From contig DAOTJS010000007.1 of NCBI GenBank assembly GCA_035448825.1, positions 28,777-92,776 of the forward strand: 64,000 nt of DNA, read 5' to 3'. Of this stretch, positions 6,847-17,247 are shown piece after piece. A model generated the notes under the pieces. The model saw nothing but the letters and a program-made list of their open reading frames with translations. It did no database searches and had not been told where the DNA came from. A program made the translations under genes and the position numbers. Numbering within the stretch: position 1 is the stretch's first letter; every line of letters starts with the position of its first letter. Origin of the DNA: JAGNGI01 sp035448825 (lineage in GTDB: Bacteria; Fidelibacterota; UBA2242).

Positions 6847-9444
6847 ATGATAAAAAATGTTGATATAATGTCTATCGCTAATAAAAGTTTATATTGCATA
6901 CCAATTTATAATCCATATCATTCATTACCTTTTCCTTCTCAGTTGGAAATTAATGAATTAATTGATAATCTTCTGAATAGTCTGAAAGAAGGCCAGCGGG
7001 AAGGACTATATCATTTTGACCAGATGATTTACCCTTTACGAGAATATTTGAAAACTCATCCTGAAAAAGTGGATTTAGTTAACCAATTGGCTGAAGCGCA
7101 AAAAATTCATTTCGGACCGTTCTTTATCCAGCTTCATTCCGGACATACTTCCGGTGAATTGTTAATTCGTAACCTTCTGCTGGGACATCAGGAAGGGCGT
7201 AAGATCGGCGACATTTTAAAATACTTTCACTTACCGGCGATGCGTGGAAGAAATTCACAGACGCCTCAGATACTGGCCGGTTTCAATATTGACGCTGTTT
7301 TGATAGACTACGATATAAAATTAATTGATAAAAATACCAGAGAATTTATCTGGGAAGGTTTGGATGGCACAGATCTACTCGTTGGTCGAGTAGTTATTTT
7401 TAATCCCAATCGCTTGAATTTTGCCAAAAGTAAGATACAGGAAACGTTTCGTGAATATTTTAGCAATGAAACCAATCGAGTTTTTGTTTATTTATTTAAT
7501 GATAAAAAAAACTGGGAGACTATACCAGCTCATATCGAAAAATTGGCTTCCGTATTTCAATCTGATTTGAAAATCGAATCGCTGTCTAATTGCATCTGGG
7601 AAATTAAAGAGCAGATTGATTCGCGTGAAGTAAGTGAATATAAAGGTGAAATCTGTATCGAAAAAGTTGACGAAAGTTCTGAAACTCAGTTCGATTATTA
7701 TCTCCGGCATAGCATACTGATTGGGCTTGGCAATCATCGTATCGAAAACCTAATTCAATATTTTGTTGAGCCCTGGACATTGATTGCAAAATATTTAAAG
7801 CTGGAAAATGAATCGAAATCAACGAATCATATCTGGGAGGAATTTCTAAAAAACCAGACATTTACCTACCTCGTAGATACTAACCCGAACAAGTTTATCC
7901 AATCACTTAATACTACTCAAACTGAACTGATGAATCGGATCACGGGACAGGTTACTGATTTAATTACGGCAATTGCGGGTAATATTCATATTGATGATTT
8001 TAATACTAATAGTATTTATTTTACGGTGATTAATCCATTACCATATAGCCGATCCGAAATTATTGAATTCGTTGTCGAATTGCCTTTGATAATTAATCGC
8101 GATACAGTGCTTGCCAGAGAGGTAGGTGGACGTGAAATTCCATTTCGGATTCTCTATAAAGAGACTGAAACTGCATTCAAATTCGATAGTATAGATAAAG
8201 CGAAATATCATTGTTTAGTTGAATTGCGCGACTTTCCTGGAATGGGCTGGAAAACCTTTGAGATTGATCTAAACGGGAAACCGAAATCTCATCCAGGTGT
8301 GCCAATCAGTGCCGAGCGCAATTCATTGGAAAATGATTTCTTACGCGTTGAAATCAATGAAAATGGAACGCTGGAAATATTTGCCAAAGAGACAGGTGAA
8401 TTTTTCTCGGAAGTAGGCTATTTTCTTGACGAAGTTGATCTGGGACGATTCAGTGTTGAAGATAAAACTGCGACACATATTCCTCTCACGACTAAAAAAC
8501 TGCATCCTCAAATCAAATTACTTTATAATTCCCCTAAAGCCGCCGCTTATAAAATCGAATATTTTTGGGAAATCCCGGATATGTTCAACTGGACGAACTC
8601 GCGTCGCAGTCCTAAGCATGAGACAATCAAAATTAGTGAAATAGTAACTCTCGATAGTCTTTCGCGGATGGTTGATTTGAAAATAGAAATAAACGATCAT
8701 GCCTATGATCATCAGATAAAAATTTGTTTTCCAATCGAATTTCAGCCGGAAAATACCTATACGGATGGCTTTTTTTCAGTTGAGACACGTCCGTATGACA
8801 GATTACAAGATCTTCGTTGTCGAACGCTAAGCATGGGCAATTTCGTCGGAGTATCCAATGAATCGGGCGGATTTGCAATATTTAGTGACGGTATCAACGA
8901 ATATCAATTAATTCGAGGCAAGAATAATGTCCTGACTTTAACCTTAGTTCGTGATTTTCCAATTGTTCGACCTAAAAAAACCGGCGGCGTTGTTTTATCA
9001 CGCAACGAAAAGACAGAGGTTCATTTATCATTTTATCCGCGTTTAGCCGATTGGATGTCCAGTGATATTTTAACTGAGGCTATCATTTTCAATAATCCTC
9101 TAATCCTACGGCAACTGGATCGAACCAACGGATACTTACCGGCGAAAATGCAGTTTTTGAAGGTTGCTCCTGATACATTGTTCTATTCGGCTCTAAAGCC
9201 GACAGAAGACGATAAAGACATAATCCTTAGACTGTATAATCCGACCCGAAACATAATTGACGGTGAAATAGTAAGTTATATTCCAATTAAAGCCGCCCGT
9301 TATCTGACTCTTGAAGAACATATTATTGCACCGCTAGAGGTATCTGATCCCCATCGTTTAAATGTTAAAATTTTTCCACAAAAGATAATGACATTAAAAA
9401 TTATTTTTGACCAATCTCAGTCGGTTAGTCTTTTAGATTCCTAA
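6847..9444 (+). CDS. GH38 alpha-mannosidase-like protein lacking catalytic residues
   Basis: The sequence follows the GH38 (MngB-type) scaffold closely: 'SGELLIRNLLLGHQEGRKIG', 'SQTPQILAGFNIDA', 'FIWEGLDGTDLL', the middle 'FTVINPLPYSRSEIIEFVVELP' and the C-terminal beta domain 'SLENDFLRVEINENGTLEIF'. The N-terminal zinc motif HTHWDREW is replaced by 'IPIYNPYHSL' (about 19-27). The 'PDSFGH' nucleophile motif reads 'LPAMRGRN' (about 129-136), and no HDSICG-like zinc-His motif is found. The enzyme is therefore probably inactive as a mannosidase and may bind carbohydrate. I chose ATG 6847 (865 residues); a TTG at 6823 and an ATG at 6868 are alternatives, none with a clear RBS. No signal peptide. 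Confidence 0.82.
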   Translation: MIKNVDIMSIANKSLYCIPIYNPYHSLPFPSQLEINELIDNLLNSLKEGQREGLYHFDQMIYPLREYLKTHPEKVDLVNQLAEAQKIHFGPFFIQLHSGHTSGELLIRNLLLGHQEGRKIGDILKYFHLPAMRGRNSQTPQILAGFNIDAVLIDYDIKLIDKNTREFIWEGLDGTDLLVGRVVIFNPNRLNFAKSKIQETFREYFSNETNRVFVYLFNDKKNWETIPAHIEKLASVFQSDLKIESLSNCIWEIKEQIDSREVSEYKGEICIEKVDESSETQFDYYLRHSILIGLGNHRIENLIQYFVEPWTLIAKYLKLENESKSTNHIWEEFLKNQTFTYLVDTNPNKFIQSLNTTQTELMNRITGQVTDLITAIAGNIHIDDFNTNSIYFTVINPLPYSRSEIIEFVVELPLIINRDTVLAREVGGREIPFRILYKETETAFKFDSIDKAKYHCLVELRDFPGMGWKTFEIDLNGKPKSHPGVPISAERNSLENDFLRVEINENGTLEIFAKETGEFFSEVGYFLDEVDLGRFSVEDKTATHIPLTTKKLHPQIKLLYNSPKAAAYKIEYFWEIPDMFNWTNSRRSPKHETIKISEIVTLDSLSRMVDLKIEINDHAYDHQIKICFPIEFQPENTYTDGFFSVETRPYDRLQDLRCRTLSMGNFVGVSNESGGFAIFSDGINEYQLIRGKNNVLTLTLVRDFPIVRPKKTGGVVLSRNEKTEVHLSFYPRLADWMSSDILTEAIIFNNPLILRQLDRTNGYLPAKMQFLKVAPDTLFYSALKPTEDDKDIILRLYNPTRNIIDGEIVSYIPIKAARYLTLEEHIIAPLEVSDPHRLNVKIFPQKIMTLKIIFDQSQSVSLLDS

Positions 9445-9531
9445 TCTTATCCTCCTGTACGAGATCATTTGCCAATTGAATTATGGTAAAAAATTTATAA
9501 TAATTAAAGTTCGAACGTATTAATTTAGTGC

Positions 9532-10590
9532 GTGGTTGCAAAACAAAATAAATCGAGTATGCCGAAATCCGAAGCCCTGGTTGCAGAACTCAGCCGAAAT
9601 CATATCACCGTCAGAAAAGAAGTCCCTCTATCAAAATTTACAACTTTCGGAATCGGCGGCAACGCTCGTTTATTAGTTGTTGTTGAGGATTCCGTAAAAC
9701 TCGAAACAGCAGCAAAATTAGCCTTTGCCTTTAAGATGCCTTATCGGGTGATAGGTTGTGGTAGTAATTTGCTAATTTCCGATGATGGTTATGACGGTTT
9801 AATAATTGTAAATCGGTCGAAGTCCTGGCAAATTATAGATGACAGTCCAATTGATCCTCAATATAGCAAAATCACTTCCAGATACGATCCACTGGAGATG
9901 GCTCCGCAATCCAAACAATATCAATCGGAAAATTTACCGCGAAAAATCGTCCGTGTTGATTCCGGATTTAACAATAATGCCTTAATCGAAGAGATGTTCA
10001 GGCAAGGGTTGACTGGTCTAGAATGGTTTAGCGGAATACCGTCCAGTGTAGGTGGTGCCGTGTATATGAATATGCATGGAGCTCACGCCTATTTTGGTAA
10101 TCTGGTTTACCGCGCAAAATTGATTGACGGGACAACCACGAAAATCGTTGACAATGCTTATTTTCAGTTTGATTATGATTATAGTATTTTACAAAAGACA
10201 AAAGAAGTTGTATTGTGGGTAGAATTACTTTTGACGATGGGCAATGTCGAAGAGGCTATAATTATTGCTAAAGATTGGAAAAGTAAAAAATCTCACCAGC
10301 CGCGCCATTCTGCTGGATGTATTTTCAAAAATCTCTCGCCGGAGGTACAAAAGCGATACAATTTGCCCACTTCCTCAGTCGGTTATTTAATAGATAAGGT
10401 TCTTAATTTGAAAGGATTGCGAGTTGGTGGAGCCATCATATCCACAAGACATGCGGCTTTTATCGAAAATGATGGAAATGCCAGTGCTAAAGATGTTTAC
10501 GAGTTGATCGAAATAATTAAAACCAAAGCCAAAGAGACCCTCGGGTTGGAATTAGAAACTGAGGTCGAATTGCTTGGAAATTTTCAATAA
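9532..10590 (+). CDS. murB: UDP-N-acetylenolpyruvoylglucosamine reductase MurB
   Basis: MurB reduces UDP-GlcNAc-enolpyruvate to UDP-MurNAc with FAD and NADPH. The FAD domain shows 'TTFGIGG', 'RVIGCGSNLLIS' and 'GLEWFSGIPSSVGGAVYMN'. The proton donor, usually Ser in 'AGSxFKNP', is Cys here ('SAGCIFKN'), an accepted variant; the C-terminal catalytic Glu is in 'ETEVELLG'. At 352 residues it is longer than usual, owing to a hydrophilic insertion at about 97-145. The start is GTG; an ATG nine codons downstream is possible. It is followed after 14 bp by murA, the preceding step of the same pathway. Confidence 0.95.
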   Translation: MVAKQNKSSMPKSEALVAELSRNHITVRKEVPLSKFTTFGIGGNARLLVVVEDSVKLETAAKLAFAFKMPYRVIGCGSNLLISDDGYDGLIIVNRSKSWQIIDDSPIDPQYSKITSRYDPLEMAPQSKQYQSENLPRKIVRVDSGFNNNALIEEMFRQGLTGLEWFSGIPSSVGGAVYMNMHGAHAYFGNLVYRAKLIDGTTTKIVDNAYFQFDYDYSILQKTKEVVLWVELLLTMGNVEEAIIIAKDWKSKKSHQPRHSAGCIFKNLSPEVQKRYNLPTSSVGYLIDKVLNLKGLRVGGAIISTRHAAFIENDGNASAKDVYELIEIIKTKAKETLGLELETEVELLGNFQ

Positions 10591-10604
10591 GATGAAAGGT
10601 TATT

Positions 10605-11864
10605 ATGTCCAGATTTATCATCGAAGGGAATCGCAACTTATCAGGTGAAATTAAAGTATCTGGCAATAAAAATGCGGCTTTACCGATTATTGCCGCAACC
10701 GTTTTAACCGATGAAATCTGTATTCTGGAAAATCTGCCAGATATTCGTGACGTGCATTCGATGCTGGCAATCCTGAGTGATCTGGGTAAGTCGGTGGAGA
10801 TGCTATCTACTCATCAATGTAAAATTTCCGGATCAGTCAATAAATCGCGCTTAAATGATAAATTAGCTAGCACTCTGCGCGCTTCGATTCTCTATTTGAG
10901 CGTTTTATTGGCACGGATTGGCGAAGTCGAAATGGTACCGCCGGGTGGATGTGTAATCGGGCGGCGAAAAGTTGACCAGCATTTCGACGCTTTGGAGGCG
11001 TTAGGAGTAAAAATCAATATAATTGAACACGGTTACCGGTTATTGTTAAAACATCCTAAACCTAATTATGTTTTTATGCGGGAAGCTTCGGTGACGGCAA
11101 CTGAAAATGCTATGATGTTGGCGGCAATGACGGAAGGAAGAACCATCCTTGATAATGCCGCCGGTGAACCGCATGTCCAGGATTTAGCTAAAGTTCTAGT
11201 GAAAATGGGAGCAAAAGTTCAAGGCGCAGGCACAAATCGTCTGACAATTACCGGAAATAAAACGTTAAAAGGTTTTCAACATCGCATAATGCCTGATCAT
11301 ATCGAAGCCGGGACGTTCGCAATTGCGGCGGCTTGCACCGGTGGTGAAGTCACTATTCACGATGCCAATTGTGAAAATCTAACTATCGTTAACCTTATCC
11401 TCAATCAAATGGGAGTGAAATTAACCTACATTGATAAAAAAACATTAACAATCAAGCCTTCTAAAAACATCAGGGCAATTCCGAAAGTTCAAGTCGGAGT
11501 CTGGCCGGGTTTTCCAACCGATCTGATGAGTCCAATGGTAGTACTGGCTACTCAAGCTAAGGGAACGACCCTCTGCCATGATTGGATGTACGAATCCCGA
11601 ATGTTTTTCGTGGACAAACTGGTAACGATGGGCGCTCAAATTGTGCAGTGTGATCCGCACCGGGTGCTTGTCTCAGGTCCGACACGTCTGAAAGGGCAGG
11701 AGATTGTCAGTCCTGATATTCGGGCTGGAATTGCTCTGGTAATTGCCGCTCTGATTGCCAGAGGTAAGAGTAAAATCGATAAAGCCGAATTGATTGATCG
11801 CGGCTATGAAGACATCGTTCCGCGCTTTCGCCAATTAGGTGCAGAAATAAGCCGCGAACAATAG
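10605..11864 (+). CDS. murA: UDP-N-acetylglucosamine 1-carboxyvinyltransferase MurA
   Basis: This is the first committed enzyme of peptidoglycan synthesis, transferring enolpyruvate from PEP to UDP-GlcNAc. The 419-residue length is standard. Seen are 'GNKNAALPIIAA' near the N-terminus (Lys-Asn substrate-binding pair), the active-site loop 'PPGGCVIGRRKVDQH' with the catalytic Cys that fosfomycin attacks, and 'DRGYEDI' near the end. It lies 14 bp after murB, in the same operon. An RBS-like AGG precedes the ATG. Confidence 0.97.
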   Translation: MSRFIIEGNRNLSGEIKVSGNKNAALPIIAATVLTDEICILENLPDIRDVHSMLAILSDLGKSVEMLSTHQCKISGSVNKSRLNDKLASTLRASILYLSVLLARIGEVEMVPPGGCVIGRRKVDQHFDALEALGVKINIIEHGYRLLLKHPKPNYVFMREASVTATENAMMLAAMTEGRTILDNAAGEPHVQDLAKVLVKMGAKVQGAGTNRLTITGNKTLKGFQHRIMPDHIEAGTFAIAAACTGGEVTIHDANCENLTIVNLILNQMGVKLTYIDKKTLTIKPSKNIRAIPKVQVGVWPGFPTDLMSPMVVLATQAKGTTLCHDWMYESRMFFVDKLVTMGAQIVQCDPHRVLVSGPTRLKGQEIVSPDIRAGIALVIAALIARGKSKIDKAELIDRGYEDIVPRFRQLGAEISREQ

Positions 11865-11972
11865 TGATTTTTCTTCCGAGTTTTATTGTATTATTGAGTG
11901 TTCTTTCATTTTCTTGTGGAAAAAACGGCTATTGATTAATTTAGGCACTGATTTTTAAAGTTGAGGAGATTA

Positions 11973-14534
11973 ATGAAGCCTATCCAATCCTTTACTGTCA
12001 AGCCAATTCTGCCCAAAAAATTGGAAGAATTGCGCGAACTGGCTTATAATTTGTGGTGGACCTGGAATGCCGATGCCCGTGATCTTTTTCGGCGGCTTGA
12101 TATGGACTTATGGGAAGAAACTCGCCATAATCCGGTGGCTTTATTAAACAGGGTCGAGCAGGATGTGCTGGAAGCTCGAGTTCAGGATGATAGCTATTTA
12201 TATCAATTGCACCGGGTTTGTGATAAATTCAGACAATCGTTAAAATCTCCGACCTGGTTCGAAAAAAGCGGTAAATATAATTCGCACCTGAATATTGCCT
12301 ATTTTTCGATGGAATATGGCATTACGGAATGTCTGGCGGACTATTCCGGCGGACTTGGTGTATTAGCTGGTGACCATCTTAAATCGGCTTCGGAACTTGG
12401 TATTCCACTTCAGGCAGTTGGGCTTTCATATCAATACGGCTATTTCCAGCAAGTTTTAAATGTGGACGATTATCAGGAAGAGGAATATCCTATTAATGAC
12501 TTTTATAATTCACCGTTGACTCTGGTGAAAGATTCCGACGGCAAACAGTTATTGATTAAAGTTCCTTTTCCCGGCCGTTCGGTTTATGCTCGGATTTGGA
12601 AAGCTCAAGTTGGTCGAGTTCCGCTATATTTGCTCGATACCAATATCGCTGAAAATTCCGAAGAGGATAAAAAAATTACAGCTGAATTGTACGGCGGTAA
12701 TACCGAAACCAGAATCCAGCAGGAAATTATTCTGGGAATGGGTGGTTTTCAGGCTCTCCAGATACTCAATGCCACACCATTTATTTGTCACATGAACGAA
12801 GGGCATTCGGCTTTTTCTGGTTTGGAGCGGATTCGGAATGTCGTAAAGAATAATGGATTGACATTTTACGAAGCGCTAGAAATTATTAAAGCGGCTTCGG
12901 TTTTTACCACTCACACCCCCGTTCAGGCTGGAATTGATATTTTTCACCCGGACTTGATGCGACGTTATTTTGATGAATATTGTCGGGATGTGGGAATAGG
13001 AATTGATGAACTTTTAGCGCTGGGGCGTAACGATCCGGATGATAATTCCGAACATTTTTCGATGGCAATTCTGGCAATAAACTTAAGTTGTAAGATCAAT
13101 GCCGTCAGTAAATTGCATCAGCGAGTTGCTCAAGAAATGTGGGAATCGCTGTGGCCTGATATTCTCGCGAAGGAAATTCCTATTGACTATGTAACTAACG
13201 GAATTCACCAATCCTCCTGGATTTCCCAGGAAATGTCTGATTTATTTGATCGTTATCTTGGGCCAGATTGGCATCGCGAACCAGCTAGCAAGACTATTTG
13301 GAATAAAGTGGATAAAATTCCGGACGGCGAACTCTGGCGCACCCATGAACGTCGTCGGGAACGTCTGGTATCTTATGCCCGCCATGAATTATATCGGCAA
13401 TATGTAACCCTCGGTAAGCCCCAGAATACGATTGCACGAGTCAAAAGTATCCTGAGTACCGATGCTTTGACGATTGGTTTTGCGCGACGATTTGCCGCTT
13501 ATAAAAGAGCTTATCTACTTTTCAGTGATCCTGAAAGATTAGCTAAGATATTGTCGGATAAAAAATTTCCAGTTCAAATTATCATTGCCGGTAAAGCCCA
13601 CCCCCAAGATGAAGAAGGTAAACAGGTTATACGGCGTATTTTGAAGCTATCGAGTGAAGAACGGTTTTATCAGTGTGTAGTTTTCCTGGAAAATTATGAT
13701 ATGAATATGGCGCGCTATTTGGTACAGGGTTGCGACTTGTGGTTGAATACACCTAGACGCGGTTTGGAAGCTTGCGGTACCAGTGGGATGAAAGCCGTAG
13801 CCAACGGCGGTTTACATTTTAGCACGATTGATGGCTGGTGGGATGAAACTTATAGTCCGGGAATTGGCTGGGCAATCGGTACTCGTGATATTTATAATGA
13901 TATTGACTATTGGGATCGTCAAGAAGCCAATATCCTTTACAATGTTCTGGAAAATGAAATTATTCCAACCTTTTTCGACCGCGATAATGATGACCTGCCG
14001 CGCAATTGGATTACAATGATTAAAGCTTCGATGAAAACGATTTGTCCCCAATATAACTCCAACCGTATGGTTTGTGAATATGTTGACCGGATTTACTATC
14101 CAGCCGCCGTGCGAGCCAATGAATTGTCAAAAAATAACTATTCCGTTGCCAAAGAATTGGCGCAATGGAAAGAAAAAATGCGCGACAATTGGGATTCGGT
14201 TCGCTTTCTAAAAGTGTCTGCTGGATCAGCGGAAGAATTGTCAGTAAATAGTCAGCTCGAGGTTCGAGCTGAAATTTATTTAGATGGCTTACAGGTCGAA
14301 GATGTAGATGTTCAGATTTATTACGGTCGAGTTGATGCCAATGGCGATATAGTTGATGGGAAATTCGCCTCTATGGAATTTGAAAAGAAGGTTGATTCCA
14401 AGAAGTTTGTATATATCGGTAAAATCAATAATTGGGAAAGTGGTTTGAATGGCTACACTGTTCGGATTATTCCCAAGCACCCGGCTTTGGCGCATCCCTT
14501 TGAAGATGGATTAATTCATTGGTTTGATGAATAA
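11973..14534 (+). CDS. glgP: Alpha-glucan (glycogen) phosphorylase, GT35
   Basis: The enzyme cleaves alpha-1,4-glucan with phosphate to glucose-1-phosphate. The protein is of the shorter bacterial/archaeal type, with the N-terminal 'LAYNLWWTWNADARDLFRRL' signature, 'AYFSMEYGITECLADYSGGLG', 'HMNEGHSAF', 'HTPVQAGIDIF' and the PLP-lysine region 'EACGTSGMKAVANGG'. I prefer ATG 11973, preceded by GAGGAG at 11963-11968, over the TTG at 11961; this gives 853 residues. It stands alone between murA and the sirtuin gene with ~100-bp and ~60-bp gaps, and implies glycogen-type storage. Confidence 0.94.
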   Translation: MKPIQSFTVKPILPKKLEELRELAYNLWWTWNADARDLFRRLDMDLWEETRHNPVALLNRVEQDVLEARVQDDSYLYQLHRVCDKFRQSLKSPTWFEKSGKYNSHLNIAYFSMEYGITECLADYSGGLGVLAGDHLKSASELGIPLQAVGLSYQYGYFQQVLNVDDYQEEEYPINDFYNSPLTLVKDSDGKQLLIKVPFPGRSVYARIWKAQVGRVPLYLLDTNIAENSEEDKKITAELYGGNTETRIQQEIILGMGGFQALQILNATPFICHMNEGHSAFSGLERIRNVVKNNGLTFYEALEIIKAASVFTTHTPVQAGIDIFHPDLMRRYFDEYCRDVGIGIDELLALGRNDPDDNSEHFSMAILAINLSCKINAVSKLHQRVAQEMWESLWPDILAKEIPIDYVTNGIHQSSWISQEMSDLFDRYLGPDWHREPASKTIWNKVDKIPDGELWRTHERRRERLVSYARHELYRQYVTLGKPQNTIARVKSILSTDALTIGFARRFAAYKRAYLLFSDPERLAKILSDKKFPVQIIIAGKAHPQDEEGKQVIRRILKLSSEERFYQCVVFLENYDMNMARYLVQGCDLWLNTPRRGLEACGTSGMKAVANGGLHFSTIDGWWDETYSPGIGWAIGTRDIYNDIDYWDRQEANILYNVLENEIIPTFFDRDNDDLPRNWITMIKASMKTICPQYNSNRMVCEYVDRIYYPAAVRANELSKNNYSVAKELAQWKEKMRDNWDSVRFLKVSAGSAEELSVNSQLEVRAEIYLDGLQVEDVDVQIYYGRVDANGDIVDGKFASMEFEKKVDSKKFVYIGKINNWESGLNGYTVRIIPKHPALAHPFEDGLIHWFDE

Positions 14535-14592
14535 TTGAATATAAATTCGGAATGAATAGATTCAATATTAAAGGAAATTTAGACACTTATTG

Positions 14593-15360
14593 ATGAATTT
14601 AATTACCGACGAAGTTGCCCAAAAACGAATAGCTCAAGCTGAGCGGGTTGTAGTTTTGACTGGTGCTGGTATATCGGCCCCCAGCGGAATTCCAACTTTC
14701 CGCGGTGAAAATGGTTTATGGACTAAACTTTCTCCTCAGGAGTTATCTAGTTTCGAATCGTTTTATTTAAATACGGCTATGGTTAGCGAATGGTATAAAC
14801 ATCGCCGCGAAATTATCGAAGTTTGCCAACCGAATGCCGGACACCATGCCCTAGTTGAATTGGCGAAAATGGTGTCAGAATTTACTCTAGTTACCCAAAA
14901 TATTGACGGTTTGCATCAGCGAGCTGGTAGTCGTGAAGTATTAGAACTTCATGGTACTATTATGGAAAATTACTGTATCCGGTGCGGGCAACAATATAGT
15001 GTCGCCGAATTTGACGAAATATATAATTGTTCGTCTAACCATATTCCACGCTGTTTTTGCGGTGGACTTATTCGCCCGAATGTCGTTTGGTTTGGTGAAT
15101 CTCTACCGGTTAAGGCTTATGAAGCGGCATATCGTGCTTCCCAAAAGGCTGAACTGTTTCTGTCAGTCGGAACCTCGGCTCAGGTGCGACCGGCGGCCGA
15201 TTTGCCATTGATTGCTAAAGAACATGGTGCTTTTTTGATAGAAATCAATATTGTTAATACGGTATTGACACCTTATGCCGATTTGTTCTTAAAAGGCGCA
15301 GTTGACGTAATTTTGCCCCAATTTAACCAGGAGTACCAATATCTGCTGATGCAGGCTTGA
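14593..15360 (+). CDS. NAD-dependent protein deacylase, sirtuin (Sir2/CobB, class III-like)
   Basis: Sirtuin motifs are complete: 'GAGISAPSGIPTFRG', 'TQNIDGLHQRAG' with catalytic His in 'ELHGT', zinc cysteines 'CIRCG' and 'RCFCGG', and 'RPNVVWFGE'. The 'EWYKHRREI' segment has the Tyr-x-x-Arg pair that in class III sirtuins (SIRT5, CobB) accepts succinyl or malonyl lysine, so it may be a desuccinylase as well as a deacetylase. ATG 14593 follows a TTG at 14590; an AAAGGA lies about 15 bp upstream. Confidence 0.93.
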   Translation: MNLITDEVAQKRIAQAERVVVLTGAGISAPSGIPTFRGENGLWTKLSPQELSSFESFYLNTAMVSEWYKHRREIIEVCQPNAGHHALVELAKMVSEFTLVTQNIDGLHQRAGSREVLELHGTIMENYCIRCGQQYSVAEFDEIYNCSSNHIPRCFCGGLIRPNVVWFGESLPVKAYEAAYRASQKAELFLSVGTSAQVRPAADLPLIAKEHGAFLIEINIVNTVLTPYADLFLKGAVDVILPQFNQEYQYLLMQA

Positions 15361-15387
15361 TATTAATCTGAGTTTGACAGAAATAAT

Positions 15388-17247
15388 ATGAAAATAAATC
15401 CCAAGATAAGATCTGTCAAGGTCCTGTTTTTAACAGGATTAATTCTAGTTTTGTCGGGTTGTGCCTATTACAATACTTATTATAATGCTGAGAAAATTTT
15501 TCGGGAAGCCGAAAAAGAATTCAAAAAACTACCCGATGAGAAAGTCACTACGGCACTAAAGAAAAAATTTGATGCCGCCATAGAAAAGTCTAATAAGGTA
15601 ATCACTCAATACCCGGATAGTCGTTGGGTTGACGATTCCTACTATATTATCGCAATGTCCCATTATTACAAGGGCGATTACCGAATAGCCCGTCAGAAAT
15701 TTGAGGAGTTTGCGGTCAAATTTCCCCAGAGCAAATTATATCCCGAGGCAATGGTCTGGTATGGACGCAATTTATGGAAACTGGATGAACGCGAGTTAGC
15801 TTTTTTCCAGTGGAAAAAAATTATGAACCGGACAGATGATTATTATCTCTTAGCGGAACTTTATGTATCTATAGGTGAATTGTACTTTAAGGATAGTGCT
15901 TATGATTCGGCTTTATTTTATTACCAAAAAGCGACTGAAGTGGGGAAAAGCTTTGATATTGCCGCCGAAGCTCAATTTCGCATTGCCGAGATTGATCTGG
16001 CTTTGAATAGACCGCAAGAAGCCATTAAAAATCTCAAGAAAATTGACCAGTTATCGCCTTCCTTGCTTTTACGCGACAAGATGCAGGTGCTTTTAGTGCG
16101 AATTTATCGAGAATCCGGTCAATATGATAAAGCCGTTGATCTAATTAATGAAAAATTAAATGATCAGGCTAATGAGAAAATTTGGGGTGATCTGGAATTA
16201 CAATTGGGTTTGATTTATCTAGCTCAGCAAGATTACGATGCCGCCATTTCCCGTTTTACGCAGGTAGTCGAAAAGTATAAAGGTAAACCGGTTGCGGCGG
16301 ATGCCAGCTATTATTTAGCCGAGTTGTATATGACTCAAATTCACGACTATGCCAAAGCCGCCGCCCAATATGACAATGTCGTCAAAATCGAGACCAATAC
16401 GCTACGAGCTTTCGAGTGTCGCAATAAGTCTTCTGAAATCAAACGCTTCAATACTATTTATAATCGTCTCACTGTCCTGAATGAGCAGATTGCCAATATT
16501 AACTTGAATCCACCGACTGGAAGCGATACCCTGACGGAAATTATTAAAGTTGACCAGGAGCAATCGGAGTTGAAAAAGGCGCTTGAAAAGAAAAACACAA
16601 CTCAAAAGAAAGCGATTGATACATTAGCGGTTTTCAAGGAATATTACAATTCACTTTACGAAATTGCCGAGATATTTTATTTTAATTTTAATCAACCCGA
16701 TAGTGCGATTTACTATTTTGAAAAAGTCGCTTATGAAATACCTTTTAATTCTTTACGGGACAAGGCACTATACAGCCTCTACCGAATATGCACTGACCAG
16801 CATAATTTGGAAAAAGCAAAGGAATATGCCGACCAACTCAGACAATTGTTTCCGGAATCAGAATATTTAGCCGAAATTGAAAAACGACCACCGAGCATTT
16901 CTGCTCGTCAAGTCGAAGCCGATTCATTATTGATAAAAGCCGAAAATTTAGACCAGACCGATTTGCATTCCGCTATAGCTATTTATGAAAAGCTGGCTAA
17001 GGAATATTCCGAATGCCAAACCGCGGAGAAAGCGGTTATGTACTTGGCCTATATCTATCATCACCGCTTATACGATTTGAATAATGCTCTAACCTGGTAT
17101 AAGTATTATCTTGACACTTATCCTAAAGGTCAATATTACACGATAATGAAAAGCGCCTATGATCAACTCAAAAACATCGAAAGTACTTTAGCTAAGGGTG
17201 ATCAAGACGAAAAGAACGAGAGCCAAAAACCAGAAAAAGCCGAATGA
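15388..17247 (+). CDS. TPR-repeat lipoprotein
   Basis: The 619-residue protein has a lipoprotein signal peptide (hydrophobic 10-22, lipobox LSGC, Cys25) followed by 'AYYNTYYNAEKIFREAEKEF'. The rest is a solenoid of TPR-like helical pairs, including 'ADASYYLAELYMTQIHDYAK' and 'YFEKVAYEIPFNSLRDKALY', with a coiled-coil break at about 365-410. Lys/Glu-rich C-terminus. Such lipoproteins are common in FCB-group bacteria and probably act as scaffolds on the inner face of the outer membrane; the exact role is unknown. The stop overlaps pyrK by 4 bp. Confidence 0.88.
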   Translation: MKINPKIRSVKVLFLTGLILVLSGCAYYNTYYNAEKIFREAEKEFKKLPDEKVTTALKKKFDAAIEKSNKVITQYPDSRWVDDSYYIIAMSHYYKGDYRIARQKFEEFAVKFPQSKLYPEAMVWYGRNLWKLDERELAFFQWKKIMNRTDDYYLLAELYVSIGELYFKDSAYDSALFYYQKATEVGKSFDIAAEAQFRIAEIDLALNRPQEAIKNLKKIDQLSPSLLLRDKMQVLLVRIYRESGQYDKAVDLINEKLNDQANEKIWGDLELQLGLIYLAQQDYDAAISRFTQVVEKYKGKPVAADASYYLAELYMTQIHDYAKAAAQYDNVVKIETNTLRAFECRNKSSEIKRFNTIYNRLTVLNEQIANINLNPPTGSDTLTEIIKVDQEQSELKKALEKKNTTQKKAIDTLAVFKEYYNSLYEIAEIFYFNFNQPDSAIYYFEKVAYEIPFNSLRDKALYSLYRICTDQHNLEKAKEYADQLRQLFPESEYLAEIEKRPPSISARQVEADSLLIKAENLDQTDLHSAIAIYEKLAKEYSECQTAEKAVMYLAYIYHHRLYDLNNALTWYKYYLDTYPKGQYYTIMKSAYDQLKNIESTLAKGDQDEKNESQKPEKAE

